Assembly: GCF_024802625.1 (NCBI RefSeq)
Contig: NZ_CP103371.1
Coordinates: forward strand, 620,001-684,000
Direction: 5' to 3'
DNA from: Massilia sp. H6
GTDB taxonomy: Bacteria; Pseudomonadota; Gammaproteobacteria; Burkholderiales; Burkholderiaceae_D
Length of the DNA: 64,000 bases
In this document: piece by piece, positions 33,980-44,829 of the stretch
Layout: the number at the start of each line of letters is the position of its first letter
Position numbering within the stretch: the stretch's first letter is position 1
Notes under the pieces: generated by a model
What the model was told of the DNA's origin: nothing
What the model saw: the letters and a program-made list of their open reading frames with translations, nothing else
The model's database searches: none
Position numbers and translations under genes: made by a program

Positions 33980-36808
33980 GTGCGCACCTACAAGAACTGG
34001 TCCGTTCGCCGTTTACTGTACAGCTTGACCGCCGCCGCAGTGGTTCCTGCGTCGCTCCTGCTCGCGTTCTCGGTATGGAACCAGTACAAGTCGGATGAAC
34101 GCGAAGCCGCGCGGTCGGCACGCAGCCTTGCCCAACTGACGGCAGATAATGTCGAAGGGCTGATGTCCGATGCGAAGTTGGTAATGGGGAAAATTGCCAA
34201 TCGCCCGGGCGTACGTGATGGCGCAAGCGCAGGATGCGACCCGATCTTCGGACACTTCCAGGATTTTTACCCGCAGTTCTCCAATCTCAGCATGGCGAAC
34301 CGGCGCGGCTATATCGTCTGTTCCGCCAAGGTCCAGCCGCGTGGCGGCCCGACCTTCGTGGGCGATGCCGAATGGTACCAGCGCGTGTTTTCCACCCAGA
34401 AGTTCACCTTGGGGCCTCCCTACCTGGGGCCGGTTACCGGGCGGGTCGTGGCCGTCCTGGCGCAGCCGGTGTTCGACGCAACCGGGGCCATGACCGGATC
34501 GATTCAGATGCCGATCGACCTGGCTCGGCTGCGCGTTATCGTCGCTGCCGAAAAGCTGCCTGCGTCCACCGTCACAGCGGTGTTTGACAGCAACGGCGTG
34601 CTGATCGCGCGCTCGCGTGGCGCCGAGGGACTCATCGGTAAAAACCTCAGGAACACTCAGGGGGTGAGAGCCCTGTTGGCCACGAAAGACGGCAGTACGC
34701 GGGCAGTGACATCCGACGGCGTCGATCGGATTATCGGCTTTTTGCCGATTCCTGGCACCAACTGGTTCGCCGTCGCCGGCATCGACGCCGACGTGGTCCT
34801 GGCGAGCGCGCGCCAGGCTGCACTGCGCAACCTGGTCTTTGGCAGCCTGACACTGCTGCTGGTATTCTTGCTTGCGCTGTATGTAAGCAAGCGCATTTCC
34901 CGTCCGATGCTGGCAGTGCAGGAAGCAGCGCGCAGGGCCGCCGGCGGCGACCTCAGCGTCCGGGTTCCGTATTCGGGGCCGCTCGAAGTGGTCGATTTCG
35001 CGGCCCAGTTCAATCACATGCTCGATGCGATCCGCGCCTCGCACGACAAACTGGCAGATGCCCGCTCGGAGCTGGTTCTACTGGGAACCTGCCTGTCACA
35101 CCTGACGGACATGGTCATCATCATGGACGCGGCGCAGTCGGCGCAAGACTGGCCACCCATCATCTTTGTCAACAACGCGTTCGAGGACATCACCGGTTAT
35201 CCGCGCAGCGAGGTAGTGGGGCGTCCAAGCTACCTGCTGCATGGCCCCGCCACCAGTGCGCAAGCCATTGCCAATATCCGCGCAGGATTGCTGGCACAGG
35301 CGCCATTCCGGGAAGAGCTGGTGCATTACACGCGCCGCGGCGACCAATTCTGGGTCGAGCTCGACATGATCCCGATCCGCAATGCCGCAGGCACATTGAC
35401 CCATTGGGTCTCGATCGAGCGCGACGTCACGCTGCGCAAGCAGGCCGAGCAAAGTATCCATCGGCTCGCCTATTACGATGTCCTGACCGGCTTGCCCAAC
35501 CGGGTTTCGCTGATGGGCAGCATCGACGCCGCACTGGCAACGGCCACCGATACCGGGCAACTCGGTGCGGTGCTGTTTGTCGATCTCGACCATTTCAAGA
35601 ACATCAATGACGCACGCGGGCATGCCGTCGGCGATGCTTTCCTGCAGGTAGTGGCGCAGCGGCTGGCCGCCACCTTGCAGGCGCCGGAGATGCTGGCGCG
35701 CCTCGGTGGCGACGAATTCGTCGTTGTGCTCGCCGGCCTGGCCGAAGATGAGCACACCACCGAATTGCTGGCCATGGCGCAAGCACGCAAGCTGTGCCAG
35801 GCACTCGCGCGTCCATTCGAGGTCAATGGCCAGCCGTATAGCTCGTCGGCCAGTATCGGCGTGACCCTGCTGCGCGGCGCCGGCCAGTGCGCGCACGACT
35901 TGCTGCGAGAATCCGATACGGCGATGTACCGGGCCAAGAAGCGCGGCCGCAACCATGCGGTCCTGTTTACCCAGAATATGCAGGTGGAGGTCGAGTTCAG
36001 GCTGGCGCTGGAGCATGATCTCGCCAGTGCGATTGCCAACCAGGAAATGACGCTCCATGTACAAACGCAGGTAGACCACCAAGGCCAGCCCGCCGGCGCC
36101 GAGCTCCTGCTGCGTTGGAACCATCCGCTGCGCGGGCAGATCTCGCCGGTCCAGTTCATCCCGATTGCCGAAGAGAGCGGACTGATCCTTGGACTCGGCA
36201 CCTGGGTCCTGGAGCAGGCGTGCATGGCCCTGTCGTCACTGAGTGAGGTGGGCCATCGCCTGCCGGTGTCGGTCAATGTCAGCCCACGCCAGTTCCATCA
36301 GCCGGGATTCGTCGACCAGGTGAAAGACGTGCTGGAAAAAACCGGGGCCCCGCCAGAAAACCTGATCCTGGAAGTAACAGAGAGCCTCTTGATCGACGAC
36401 CTGGATGAAGCAATCGGCCGCATGAATGAACTGGCGTCGCTGGGCATTCGTTTTTCGATCGATGATTTCGGCACTGGCTATTCCAACCTGGCTTACCTGA
36501 AGCGGCTGCCATTGCACGAACTGAAAATCGACAGGAGCTTTGTGCAGGACACCCCGCACAATCGCGACGACATCGCGATCGTCAAGTCGATCCTGTCGAT
36601 GGCGCGGCACCTGAACCTGAAGGTCGTCGCTGAAGGCGTCGAAACCAGGGAGCAGGCGCAATTCCTGATCGCGAATCACTGCACCAACCTGCAAGGGTAT
36701 TTTTACTCGCGTCCCGAGGCCATGGAGCAATGGCTGGCGCGCGCGCTGTCGTCAGGAACAGATGCCCCTGGGCATATCTCTCAACCTGCCGCAACTCCCC
36801 ACGGATGA
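33980..36808 (+). CDS. Membrane sensor with PAS, GGDEF and EAL domains (c-di-GMP turnover)
   Basis: The protein has 942 residues from GTG 33980. Two helices (near 10-33 and 285-305) enclose a dCache-like periplasmic sensor, then HAMP, PAS (PIIFVNNAFEDITGYPRSE), GGDEF (G576-F580, intact GGDEF) and EAL. The EAL signature reads ELL (E708-L709-L710 in AELLLRWNHP); the other catalytic blocks NVSPRQF, EVTESLL, DDFGTGYSN and VVAEGVET are intact, so activity is plausible. No RxxD inhibition site precedes GGDEF. It could make or break c-di-GMP. An upstream TTG (33908) is possible but less likely. Confidence 0.88.
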   Translation: MRTYKNWSVRRLLYSLTAAAVVPASLLLAFSVWNQYKSDEREAARSARSLAQLTADNVEGLMSDAKLVMGKIANRPGVRDGASAGCDPIFGHFQDFYPQFSNLSMANRRGYIVCSAKVQPRGGPTFVGDAEWYQRVFSTQKFTLGPPYLGPVTGRVVAVLAQPVFDATGAMTGSIQMPIDLARLRVIVAAEKLPASTVTAVFDSNGVLIARSRGAEGLIGKNLRNTQGVRALLATKDGSTRAVTSDGVDRIIGFLPIPGTNWFAVAGIDADVVLASARQAALRNLVFGSLTLLLVFLLALYVSKRISRPMLAVQEAARRAAGGDLSVRVPYSGPLEVVDFAAQFNHMLDAIRASHDKLADARSELVLLGTCLSHLTDMVIIMDAAQSAQDWPPIIFVNNAFEDITGYPRSEVVGRPSYLLHGPATSAQAIANIRAGLLAQAPFREELVHYTRRGDQFWVELDMIPIRNAAGTLTHWVSIERDVTLRKQAEQSIHRLAYYDVLTGLPNRVSLMGSIDAALATATDTGQLGAVLFVDLDHFKNINDARGHAVGDAFLQVVAQRLAATLQAPEMLARLGGDEFVVVLAGLAEDEHTTELLAMAQARKLCQALARPFEVNGQPYSSSASIGVTLLRGAGQCAHDLLRESDTAMYRAKKRGRNHAVLFTQNMQVEVEFRLALEHDLASAIANQEMTLHVQTQVDHQGQPAGAELLLRWNHPLRGQISPVQFIPIAEESGLILGLGTWVLEQACMALSSLSEVGHRLPVSVNVSPRQFHQPGFVDQVKDVLEKTGAPPENLILEVTESLLIDDLDEAIGRMNELASLGIRFSIDDFGTGYSNLAYLKRLPLHELKIDRSFVQDTPHNRDDIAIVKSILSMARHLNLKVVAEGVETREQAQFLIANHCTNLQGYFYSRPEAMEQWLARALSSGTDAPGHISQPAATPHG

Positions 36809-36947
36809 GCATTCTTGTGCCCCGCCAGATGAGGCCTGTCCAGACCGGCTAGGCTGGACTGACGTTGTCCCTGTTTAGCGGGACATCCCGTCGTGCTTGG
36901 AGAGATTAATGCCAGGCACTGTCCTTTGCACATCATCGGAGCACGCC

Positions 36948-38645
36948 ATGATCAAGAAGCCAGACGAGGTGTTCAAGCATTCGCGCCGCACCACCCTGAA
37001 AACCGCCGGCCTTGCCCTGTGCGCCGGCATGCTGCCGCTCGGCGCCACGGCCGCAAGCAGCGGCCGGGTGGCCACTTACCGGCGCCCTAACGTGTCGGGC
37101 AAGCACGGTGAGCGTATGCTCAAGAGCTATGCGAAGGCAGTGCGCGCGATGCTTGAATTGCCGCCCGAGGATCCGCGCAACTGGTACCGCCAGGCCATCA
37201 TCCATACACTCGATTGCCCGCATGGCAACTGGTGGTTCATGCCCTGGCACCGTGGCTACCTTGGCTGGCTCGAGAAGATTTGCCGCGAGCTCAGCGGTGA
37301 TCCGCAATTCGCCCTGCCATACTGGGACTGGACGATCGACCAGAAGGTGCCCGACTGTATGTTCGACGATGTGCTCGACCCCAACCACCCGGCCTATATG
37401 TCGGCGGTCCAGGATTTCGAGCGCAGCATGTCCGGCGTAATCTCCGGCGCCGGCTACTGGACGATGCAGGGCGAGCGCTTCAATGGACGCACCCAGCTCG
37501 GCCAATTGCTGGCGCGCCGCATCCGCTTCGAGCAAGACCTGATGTTCGACATCGTCGACGATCCGTCCGGCCGCATGTTCTTCGACCAGCCCGGAGCCCG
37601 CGGCATCCGCCGCGAGCAGGCCGGCTTCTCGCTTGCCACCTCGGACGCCTGCGCCCAGGCCACCATCCATACCGCGCTGGCCGCGCCCGACTTCCTGACC
37701 TTTGGCAGCCCGAAAAGCGCCAACCATGCGACCATGGCCGGCTACGGCGTGCTCGAAGCCCGGCCGCACAATTCGGTGCACCGCTGCCTCGGTTCGCGCG
37801 ACTGCAATTTCGTCGAGCCGCGCGGGTTCATGGGTAAAATGCTGTCGCCGGTCGACCCGATTTTCTTTTTACATCACGGCAATATAGACCGGCTATGGGA
37901 TGTCTGGACGCGCAAGCAGCTGCGCCTCGGGCTATCCCATCTTCCGGCAGGCTCCGAGCTCATCACCAAACTGCCCGACGAGCAAAAATCGCCGGCGGAA
38001 CGTGCTACCGACTACTATCGCTGGGCACGCCAACCTTTCCTGTTCTTCGTCGACGCGCAGGGCAAGCCGGCCGCGCAGACCCGCGCCGGGGATTACGCCT
38101 CGATGGCCTCGTTCAACTACGATTACGAGCCCGGCACCGGCGAAGAAGTCGTGCCCGCCGCGCCCGCCAAGCCGCGCCCGCGCGCCGGGCGCATCGCCAG
38201 TGGCACCATTCTCAGGCGCGAGGTGTACGGGACGGAACCTGCGACCGCGGTGCTGCGCTTGCCTGGCGCCAGGCTCGAGCAGGTGCGCACGGCGGGCCAG
38301 GTCATGGTGGCCAATATCACGCTGAACTTTCCGCTGATGGCGCACGACGCCTATGTGGTGGTGCTCAACGGCCCGGACGATCCGACCCAGGTCGATGCCG
38401 GCAGTCCGTTCTACCTGGCGACCATCATGATGTTCGGCCACCGTGGCGCCTGCGGTGCGCTGACCTATACCTTGCCCCTGACCGACAAGCTGCGCCAGGC
38501 CAGCGCGGCGCAGCCGCTGTCGGCCGACGGCACGATCCGGGTGCGGATCGTGCCGATGCAAGCCATGCCGGCACACCACCACCATCCCGGCATGACCCAT
38601 GGCGAGGCGGTCGAACTGCTGGCCGTCAACGTCGAGGCCTACTGA
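36948..38645 (+). CDS. Tat-exported tyrosinase-family copper oxidase
   Basis: The protein has 565 residues from ATG 36948 behind GGAG. The signal has a Tat motif, SRRTTLK, then a hydrophobic stretch ending near TAA. CuA ligands are H86, H92 and H101 in IIHTLDCPHG and FMPWHRGYLGW; C90 lies two residues before H92, as in Cys-His thioether enzymes. CuB ligands are H274/H278 (HNSVH) and H309/H310 (DPIFFLHHGNIDRLW). The C-terminal third resembles the plant-PPO-type beta domain and ends with HHHH near PAHHHHPGMTHG. It should oxidise phenols to quinones in the periplasm. The natural substrate and any melanin role are unknown. Confidence 0.9.
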   Translation: MIKKPDEVFKHSRRTTLKTAGLALCAGMLPLGATAASSGRVATYRRPNVSGKHGERMLKSYAKAVRAMLELPPEDPRNWYRQAIIHTLDCPHGNWWFMPWHRGYLGWLEKICRELSGDPQFALPYWDWTIDQKVPDCMFDDVLDPNHPAYMSAVQDFERSMSGVISGAGYWTMQGERFNGRTQLGQLLARRIRFEQDLMFDIVDDPSGRMFFDQPGARGIRREQAGFSLATSDACAQATIHTALAAPDFLTFGSPKSANHATMAGYGVLEARPHNSVHRCLGSRDCNFVEPRGFMGKMLSPVDPIFFLHHGNIDRLWDVWTRKQLRLGLSHLPAGSELITKLPDEQKSPAERATDYYRWARQPFLFFVDAQGKPAAQTRAGDYASMASFNYDYEPGTGEEVVPAAPAKPRPRAGRIASGTILRREVYGTEPATAVLRLPGARLEQVRTAGQVMVANITLNFPLMAHDAYVVVLNGPDDPTQVDAGSPFYLATIMMFGHRGACGALTYTLPLTDKLRQASAAQPLSADGTIRVRIVPMQAMPAHHHHPGMTHGEAVELLAVNVEAY

Positions 38646-38659
38646 CGCGGTGTAAACGC

Positions 38660-38684
38660 AAAAAACCGCGCCGGTGCGCGGTTT
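38660..38684. terminator. Bidirectional terminator between tyrosinase and hemB
   Basis: AAACCGCGC (38663-38671) pairs with GCGCGGTTT (38676-38684) around CGGT. Six A on the left side serve as the T-run for the minus-strand hemB transcript; the plus-strand run is only TTT. Confidence 0.8.
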
Positions 38685-38708
38685 CTGCCGATCGGGCTGG
38701 GCTGGTGC

Positions 38709-40503
<1,795 letters not shown>

Positions 40504-40561
40504 GCGTTAGACGTGGGGAAAGGTTTAAGTGACAACTGAATGGCGATGCGGAAACAAAGCT

Positions 40562-40602
40562 ATTGTACAATAAGGGGTTAATCCATGCTCCCCCGGGGGA
40601 GC
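40562..40602. promoter_or_regulatory. Palindromes in the engB/cytochrome c4 divergent region
   Basis: TATTGTACAATA (40561-40572) is a perfect 12-bp palindrome offering TACAAT -10 boxes on both strands. GCTCCCCCGGGGGAGC (40587-40602) is a perfect 16-bp palindrome. No convincing -35 was found. These are regulatory candidates for divergent transcription. Confidence 0.45.
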
Positions 40603-40672
40603 GTCTGCAAGACTGCTGCACTGTTTCACTGTAAATTCCAAAATCTGCTTTTGACTTTTTCAGGGTGCTTGA

Positions 40673-41335
40673 ATGAATCGTTTGACGTTTTCGCTTTTGA
40701 AGTCCTTGTTGCTTGCCAGCCTGGCCGTGTGCGGCAGTGCTTCCGCGGCCGATGTGCCGCGCATCGCCAGCAAGGCCGATCCGGCCAAGGGCGCAACCCT
40801 CTACGATTCGGGCGACGCCGCGCGCGGCCTGCCGGCCTGCATGTCTTGCCACGGCGCCGCCGGCAACTCGACCATGGTCGCCAACCCGAAGCTGGCGAAC
40901 CAGATCGAAGCCTATACCTACAAGCAGCTGGTCGACTTCACTACCCCGCAGCGCCAGCAGCCGGTCATGACCACCTATTCCAAGATGCTCACCGATGACG
41001 AGAAGCGCCATCTTGCGGCCTATCTTGCGGTGCAGAAGGCCAAGCCGGGTGCTGCCAAGAACAAGGACACCGTGGAACTGGGCCGCCGCATCTACCGCGG
41101 CGGCATTGCCGAAAAAGGCGTCGCCGCCTGCGCCAGCTGCCACGGCGCCAATGCCGGCGGCATCCCGGCCCAGTATCCACGCCTGTCGGGCCAGCACCAG
41201 GACTATACCTACGCCCAACTCGAGGCCTTCAAGACCGGCAACCGCAAGAACAGTGCACAGATGACGACGCTGGCGCAACGCATGTCGCCAGAAGAAATGA
41301 AAGCGGTATCGGACTATATCGCGGGTCTTCAATAA
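40673..41335 (+). CDS. Dihaem cytochrome c4
   Basis: The protein has 220 residues: signal peptide (about 1-26), then two cytochrome c domains with haem sites CMSCH (56-60) and CASCH (153-157). Methionine ligands are likely in PVMTTYSKML and the AQMTTLAQRM segment. Cytochrome c4 donates electrons to terminal oxidases in the periplasm. It lies just before resB and ccsA, which attach haem to such proteins. The ATG is 40673. Confidence 0.94.
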   Translation: MNRLTFSLLKSLLLASLAVCGSASAADVPRIASKADPAKGATLYDSGDAARGLPACMSCHGAAGNSTMVANPKLANQIEAYTYKQLVDFTTPQRQQPVMTTYSKMLTDDEKRHLAAYLAVQKAKPGAAKNKDTVELGRRIYRGGIAEKGVAACASCHGANAGGIPAQYPRLSGQHQDYTYAQLEAFKTGNRKNSAQMTTLAQRMSPEEMKAVSDYIAGLQ

Positions 41336-41394
41336 ACGCGATCTCGTAGGGTAGGCAGCAAGACCTGCCGACCCTGCGATTGACGGAAGCAGAA

Positions 41395-43491
41395 ATGAGC
41401 ACCACCGGAATTGAACTGAACACCCGCCGCCGCGGGCTTGCCGAAGCAGTCGAGCTGGTGTCGTCGATGCGCTTTGCCATCAGCCTGCTGACGATCGTAT
41501 CGATTGCGTCGATCATCGGCACCGTGCTCAAGCAGAACGAGCCGATGCCGAACTATGTGAACCAGCTCGGGCCGTTCTGGTTCGAAGTCTTCGACAAGCT
41601 CGGCCTGTACAGCGTGTACTCGAGCTGGTGGTTCCTGCTGATCCTGGTCACCCTGATCCTCTCGACCGGCCTGTGCGTGGTGCGCAACGGGCCGAAGATG
41701 ATGCGCGACATGCGCAGCTGGCGCGAGAACGTGCGCGAAGAATCGCTGCGCAATTTCCACCACAAGATGGAATGGACCGCGCCCCTGGAGCGCGCCGCGC
41801 TGGCCGGCCAGAGCGCCGAGCGCCTGCGTCACGCCGGCTATGCGGTCAAGCTGGTCGAGAAAGATGGCGGCATCCTGGTGGCGGCCAAGAAGGGCGCCGG
41901 CAACAAGTTTGGCTATATCTTTGCCCACAGCGCGATCATCGTCATCTTGCTAGGTGGCATGCTTGACTCCGAGTTGCCGGTCAAGTTCCAACAGTGGTTC
42001 TTCGGCAAGACACCGTTTGGCGGCAGCGGCGTGATCGCCGATATTCCGGCCCAGCACCGCTTGAACACCTCGAACCCTACCTTCCGCGGCAACACCCTGA
42101 TCGCCGAAGGCCAGACCACGGATACCGCGCTGCTGCCGCAGGCCGCGGGCGTGCTGGTGCAAGAGCTGCCGTTCTCGATCACGCTGAAGAAATTCGTCGT
42201 CGATTTCTATTCGACCGGCATGCCCAAGCTGTTCGCCAGCGAAGTGGTGGTGCGCGACCATGAAACCGGCAAGACCTTCCCGGCCTCGATCAAGGTCAAC
42301 CAGCCGCTGATCTACAAGGGCATCGCCGTCTACCAGTCGAGCTTTGACGATGGCGGCAGCAAGCTCACACTTACCGGCTTCCCGATGGAAGGCACCAAGG
42401 CCGACGCCTTCCCGATCTCCGGCGCGGTCGGCTCGAGTACCGAGCTCAAGCGGGGCGCGGACACCTATTCGGTAGAGTGGTCGGGCTTCCGGCCGTTCAA
42501 CGTCGAAAATATCGCCGCCAGTCAGGACGCGCGCGCGGTGGCGAAGAATACCTCGTTCAACGAAGCCTTGACGGCGACGCTGGGCAAGGCTTCCGGCTCG
42601 GCCGCGAAGGATGCCGACAACAAGGATCTGAAAAACGTCGGCCCGAGCGTGCAGTACAAGCTGCGCGACAAGACCGGGCAGGCGCGCGAGTTCATGAACT
42701 ACATGCAGCCGGTGACGATCGACGGCGCGCAAGTATACCTGGCCGGCGTGCGCTCCAGCCCGTCCGAGCCCTTCAGCTACCTGCGGATCCCGGCCGACGA
42801 CCAGTACAGCGTGCGCACCTGGATGCGCCTGCGCGCGGCCCTGGCCGACCCGGGCCTGCGCGCCGAGGCGGCCAGGCGCTATGCGGTCCGCGCACTGGCG
42901 CCCGAGCAGCGTGACCAGGGCGGCCTGGGCCGCCAGCTCGAGCAGTCGGCAGCGCGCACGCTGGCGATCTTCTCGGGCGAGGATGGACGCGGCGGTTTCG
43001 CGGGCGTGTCGCAGTTCCTCGAAAAGATCCCGGCCGCAGAGCAGGAAAAAGCCGCGAATATCTTCATGAAGATGCTTAACGGCACTTTGTGGGAATTGTG
43101 GCAGGCAGCCCAGGAACGCGCCGGCGAGCCGCCGGTCGAGCCGACCGAGGCGCACGGCCGCTACCTGCAGCTGGCTACCAACGCCTTGTCCGATAGCGTA
43201 TTCTATGGCGCGCCGGTCTACCTGCAGCTCGACGAATTTGTCGAGATCAAGGCGTCGGTGCTGCAGCTGACCCGCTCTCCCGGCAAGCCGATCGTCTACT
43301 TCGGTTGCCTGTTACTGGTAGCCGGCGTGTTCGCAATGTTCTATATTCGTGAACGGCGCTTGTGGGTGTGGGTCCGCAATGACGGCGGCAGCGGCGCGCA
43401 TGCGCTGATGGCCATGAGCAGCCAGCGCAAGACACTCGAGTTCGACCGCGAATTCGAGGACCTGAAAGAAAAACTGCCGCAGGCGGCTTGA
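41395..43491 (+). CDS. resB: Cytochrome c biogenesis protein ResB (CcsB-type, system II)
   Basis: The protein has 698 residues. ATG 41395 follows GGAA; a TTG at 41380 is less likely. Three helices lie near the N-terminus (AISLLTIVSIASIIGTVL, WWFLLILVTLIL, IIVILLGGML) and one near 635-655. Between them is a large periplasmic domain. With CcsA it carries haem across the membrane and ligates it to CxxCH motifs. It is immediately downstream of cytochrome c4 and upstream of ccsA. Confidence 0.93.
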   Translation: MSTTGIELNTRRRGLAEAVELVSSMRFAISLLTIVSIASIIGTVLKQNEPMPNYVNQLGPFWFEVFDKLGLYSVYSSWWFLLILVTLILSTGLCVVRNGPKMMRDMRSWRENVREESLRNFHHKMEWTAPLERAALAGQSAERLRHAGYAVKLVEKDGGILVAAKKGAGNKFGYIFAHSAIIVILLGGMLDSELPVKFQQWFFGKTPFGGSGVIADIPAQHRLNTSNPTFRGNTLIAEGQTTDTALLPQAAGVLVQELPFSITLKKFVVDFYSTGMPKLFASEVVVRDHETGKTFPASIKVNQPLIYKGIAVYQSSFDDGGSKLTLTGFPMEGTKADAFPISGAVGSSTELKRGADTYSVEWSGFRPFNVENIAASQDARAVAKNTSFNEALTATLGKASGSAAKDADNKDLKNVGPSVQYKLRDKTGQAREFMNYMQPVTIDGAQVYLAGVRSSPSEPFSYLRIPADDQYSVRTWMRLRAALADPGLRAEAARRYAVRALAPEQRDQGGLGRQLEQSAARTLAIFSGEDGRGGFAGVSQFLEKIPAAEQEKAANIFMKMLNGTLWELWQAAQERAGEPPVEPTEAHGRYLQLATNALSDSVFYGAPVYLQLDEFVEIKASVLQLTRSPGKPIVYFGCLLLVAGVFAMFYIRERRLWVWVRNDGGSGAHALMAMSSQRKTLEFDREFEDLKEKLPQAA

Positions 43492-43515
43492 GCCGCACGG
43501 CATCTGGAGAGAACG

Positions 43516-44682
43516 ATGGAATTGTCGCAAACCCAGGCCAGCCAGCCGAAAACCTACGTCCGGGAAGCCGGATTTTTCCGGCGCTTGACGGCCATCGACT
43601 GGTTGTATGGCGCCGGCCTGCTGGCCGCGGCGCTGTTCGCGCTGAACCGCTACGGCCATTTCATGGACGGCTACGAACAGGCGATCCTGGTATTGACCGC
43701 GCCGACCTTCGCGCTGCTGGGCTGGCACTGGAAGCCGATGCGCTGGCTAATGCCGCTGGTGGCCGTGCTGTCGCTATGGGCGATCTCGATGTACGGCGGC
43801 ACGCTGGCCGGAGCCGAAGATAAATTCTTCTTGAAATACATGCTGTCGAGCCAGTCCGCGATCCTGTGGATGAGCGCGCTGTTCGTGTTCGCCACCGTGT
43901 TCTACTGGATTGGGTTGCTCAGCCGCTCGGAAGCCGGAAGCGCCATCGGCAGCAAGCTGTGCTGGGCCGCAGTGGTACTCGGCTCGGTAGGCATGATGGT
44001 GCGCTGGTACGAATCCTACCTGATGGGTGCCGACGTCGGCCACATCCCGGTATCGAACCTGTACGAAGTGTTCATTTTGTTCTCGATTATCACGGCGATG
44101 TTCTACCTGTATTACGAGGCGCATTACGCGACCCGCCAGCTGGGCGCCTTCGTGCTCTTGATTATCGCCGCCGCGGTCGCTTTCTTGCTGTGGTACACGG
44201 TCTCGCGCGACGCCGCGCAGATCCAGCCGCTGGTGCCGGCGCTGCAGAGCTGGTGGATGAAGATCCACGTCCCGGCCAACTTCATCGGCTACGGCACCTT
44301 CGCGCTGGCCGCGATGGTCGGCACTGCCTACCTGCTGAAGTCGCACGGCATCCTGGCCGACCGCCTCCCCAGCCTCGAGGTGCTGGACGACGTCATGTAC
44401 AAGTCGATCTCGATCGGCTTCGCCTTCTTCACCGTGGCCACCATCCTGGGCGCGCTGTGGGCCGCCGAAGCCTGGGGCGGCTACTGGTCGTGGGACCCGA
44501 AGGAAACCTGGGCGCTGATCGTCTGGCTCAACTATGCGGCCTGGCTGCACATGCGCCTGATGTCGGGCCTGCGCGGCCGCGTGGCGGCCTGGTGGTCGGT
44601 GGTTGGCCTGCTGGTGACCACCTTCGCCTTCCTGGGCGTGAACATGTTCCTGTCGGGCCTGCACTCATACGGCGAACTGTAA
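43516..44682 (+). CDS. ccsA: Cytochrome c biogenesis protein CcsA/CcsB (haem handling, WWD domain)
   Basis: The protein has 388 residues and about eight to nine helices. The WWD haem-handling loop WGGYWSWDPKETWALIVW is perfect, and conserved histidines flank it (KSHGIL, WLHMRL). It partners ResB in system II maturation. It lies 24 nt after resB in the same operon. Naming of this family varies (ccsA, ccsB, resC). Confidence 0.93.
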   Translation: MELSQTQASQPKTYVREAGFFRRLTAIDWLYGAGLLAAALFALNRYGHFMDGYEQAILVLTAPTFALLGWHWKPMRWLMPLVAVLSLWAISMYGGTLAGAEDKFFLKYMLSSQSAILWMSALFVFATVFYWIGLLSRSEAGSAIGSKLCWAAVVLGSVGMMVRWYESYLMGADVGHIPVSNLYEVFILFSIITAMFYLYYEAHYATRQLGAFVLLIIAAAVAFLLWYTVSRDAAQIQPLVPALQSWWMKIHVPANFIGYGTFALAAMVGTAYLLKSHGILADRLPSLEVLDDVMYKSISIGFAFFTVATILGALWAAEAWGGYWSWDPKETWALIVWLNYAAWLHMRLMSGLRGRVAAWWSVVGLLVTTFAFLGVNMFLSGLHSYGEL

Positions 44683-44829
44683 CCCGCCGCTCGCCTCCTG
44701 CCCCTGGACGGTGACTGTCGAGGGCGCAGTGAAAAGCGGGCAAGAACGATGTTCAGGAGCCGATCATCATTGGCATGATCGTGGCGGCGCTGCCGGGAAT
44801 GCGGGTTTGCTGGGCAGTTCGCCCGCGCA
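44683..44829. other. Convergent ccsA/lysA gap
   Basis: There is no gene in these 147 nt. CGATCAT (44761-44767) pairs with ATGATCG (44775-44781) around CATTGGC; without a T-run it is only a weak terminator candidate for the convergent genes. Confidence 0.35.
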
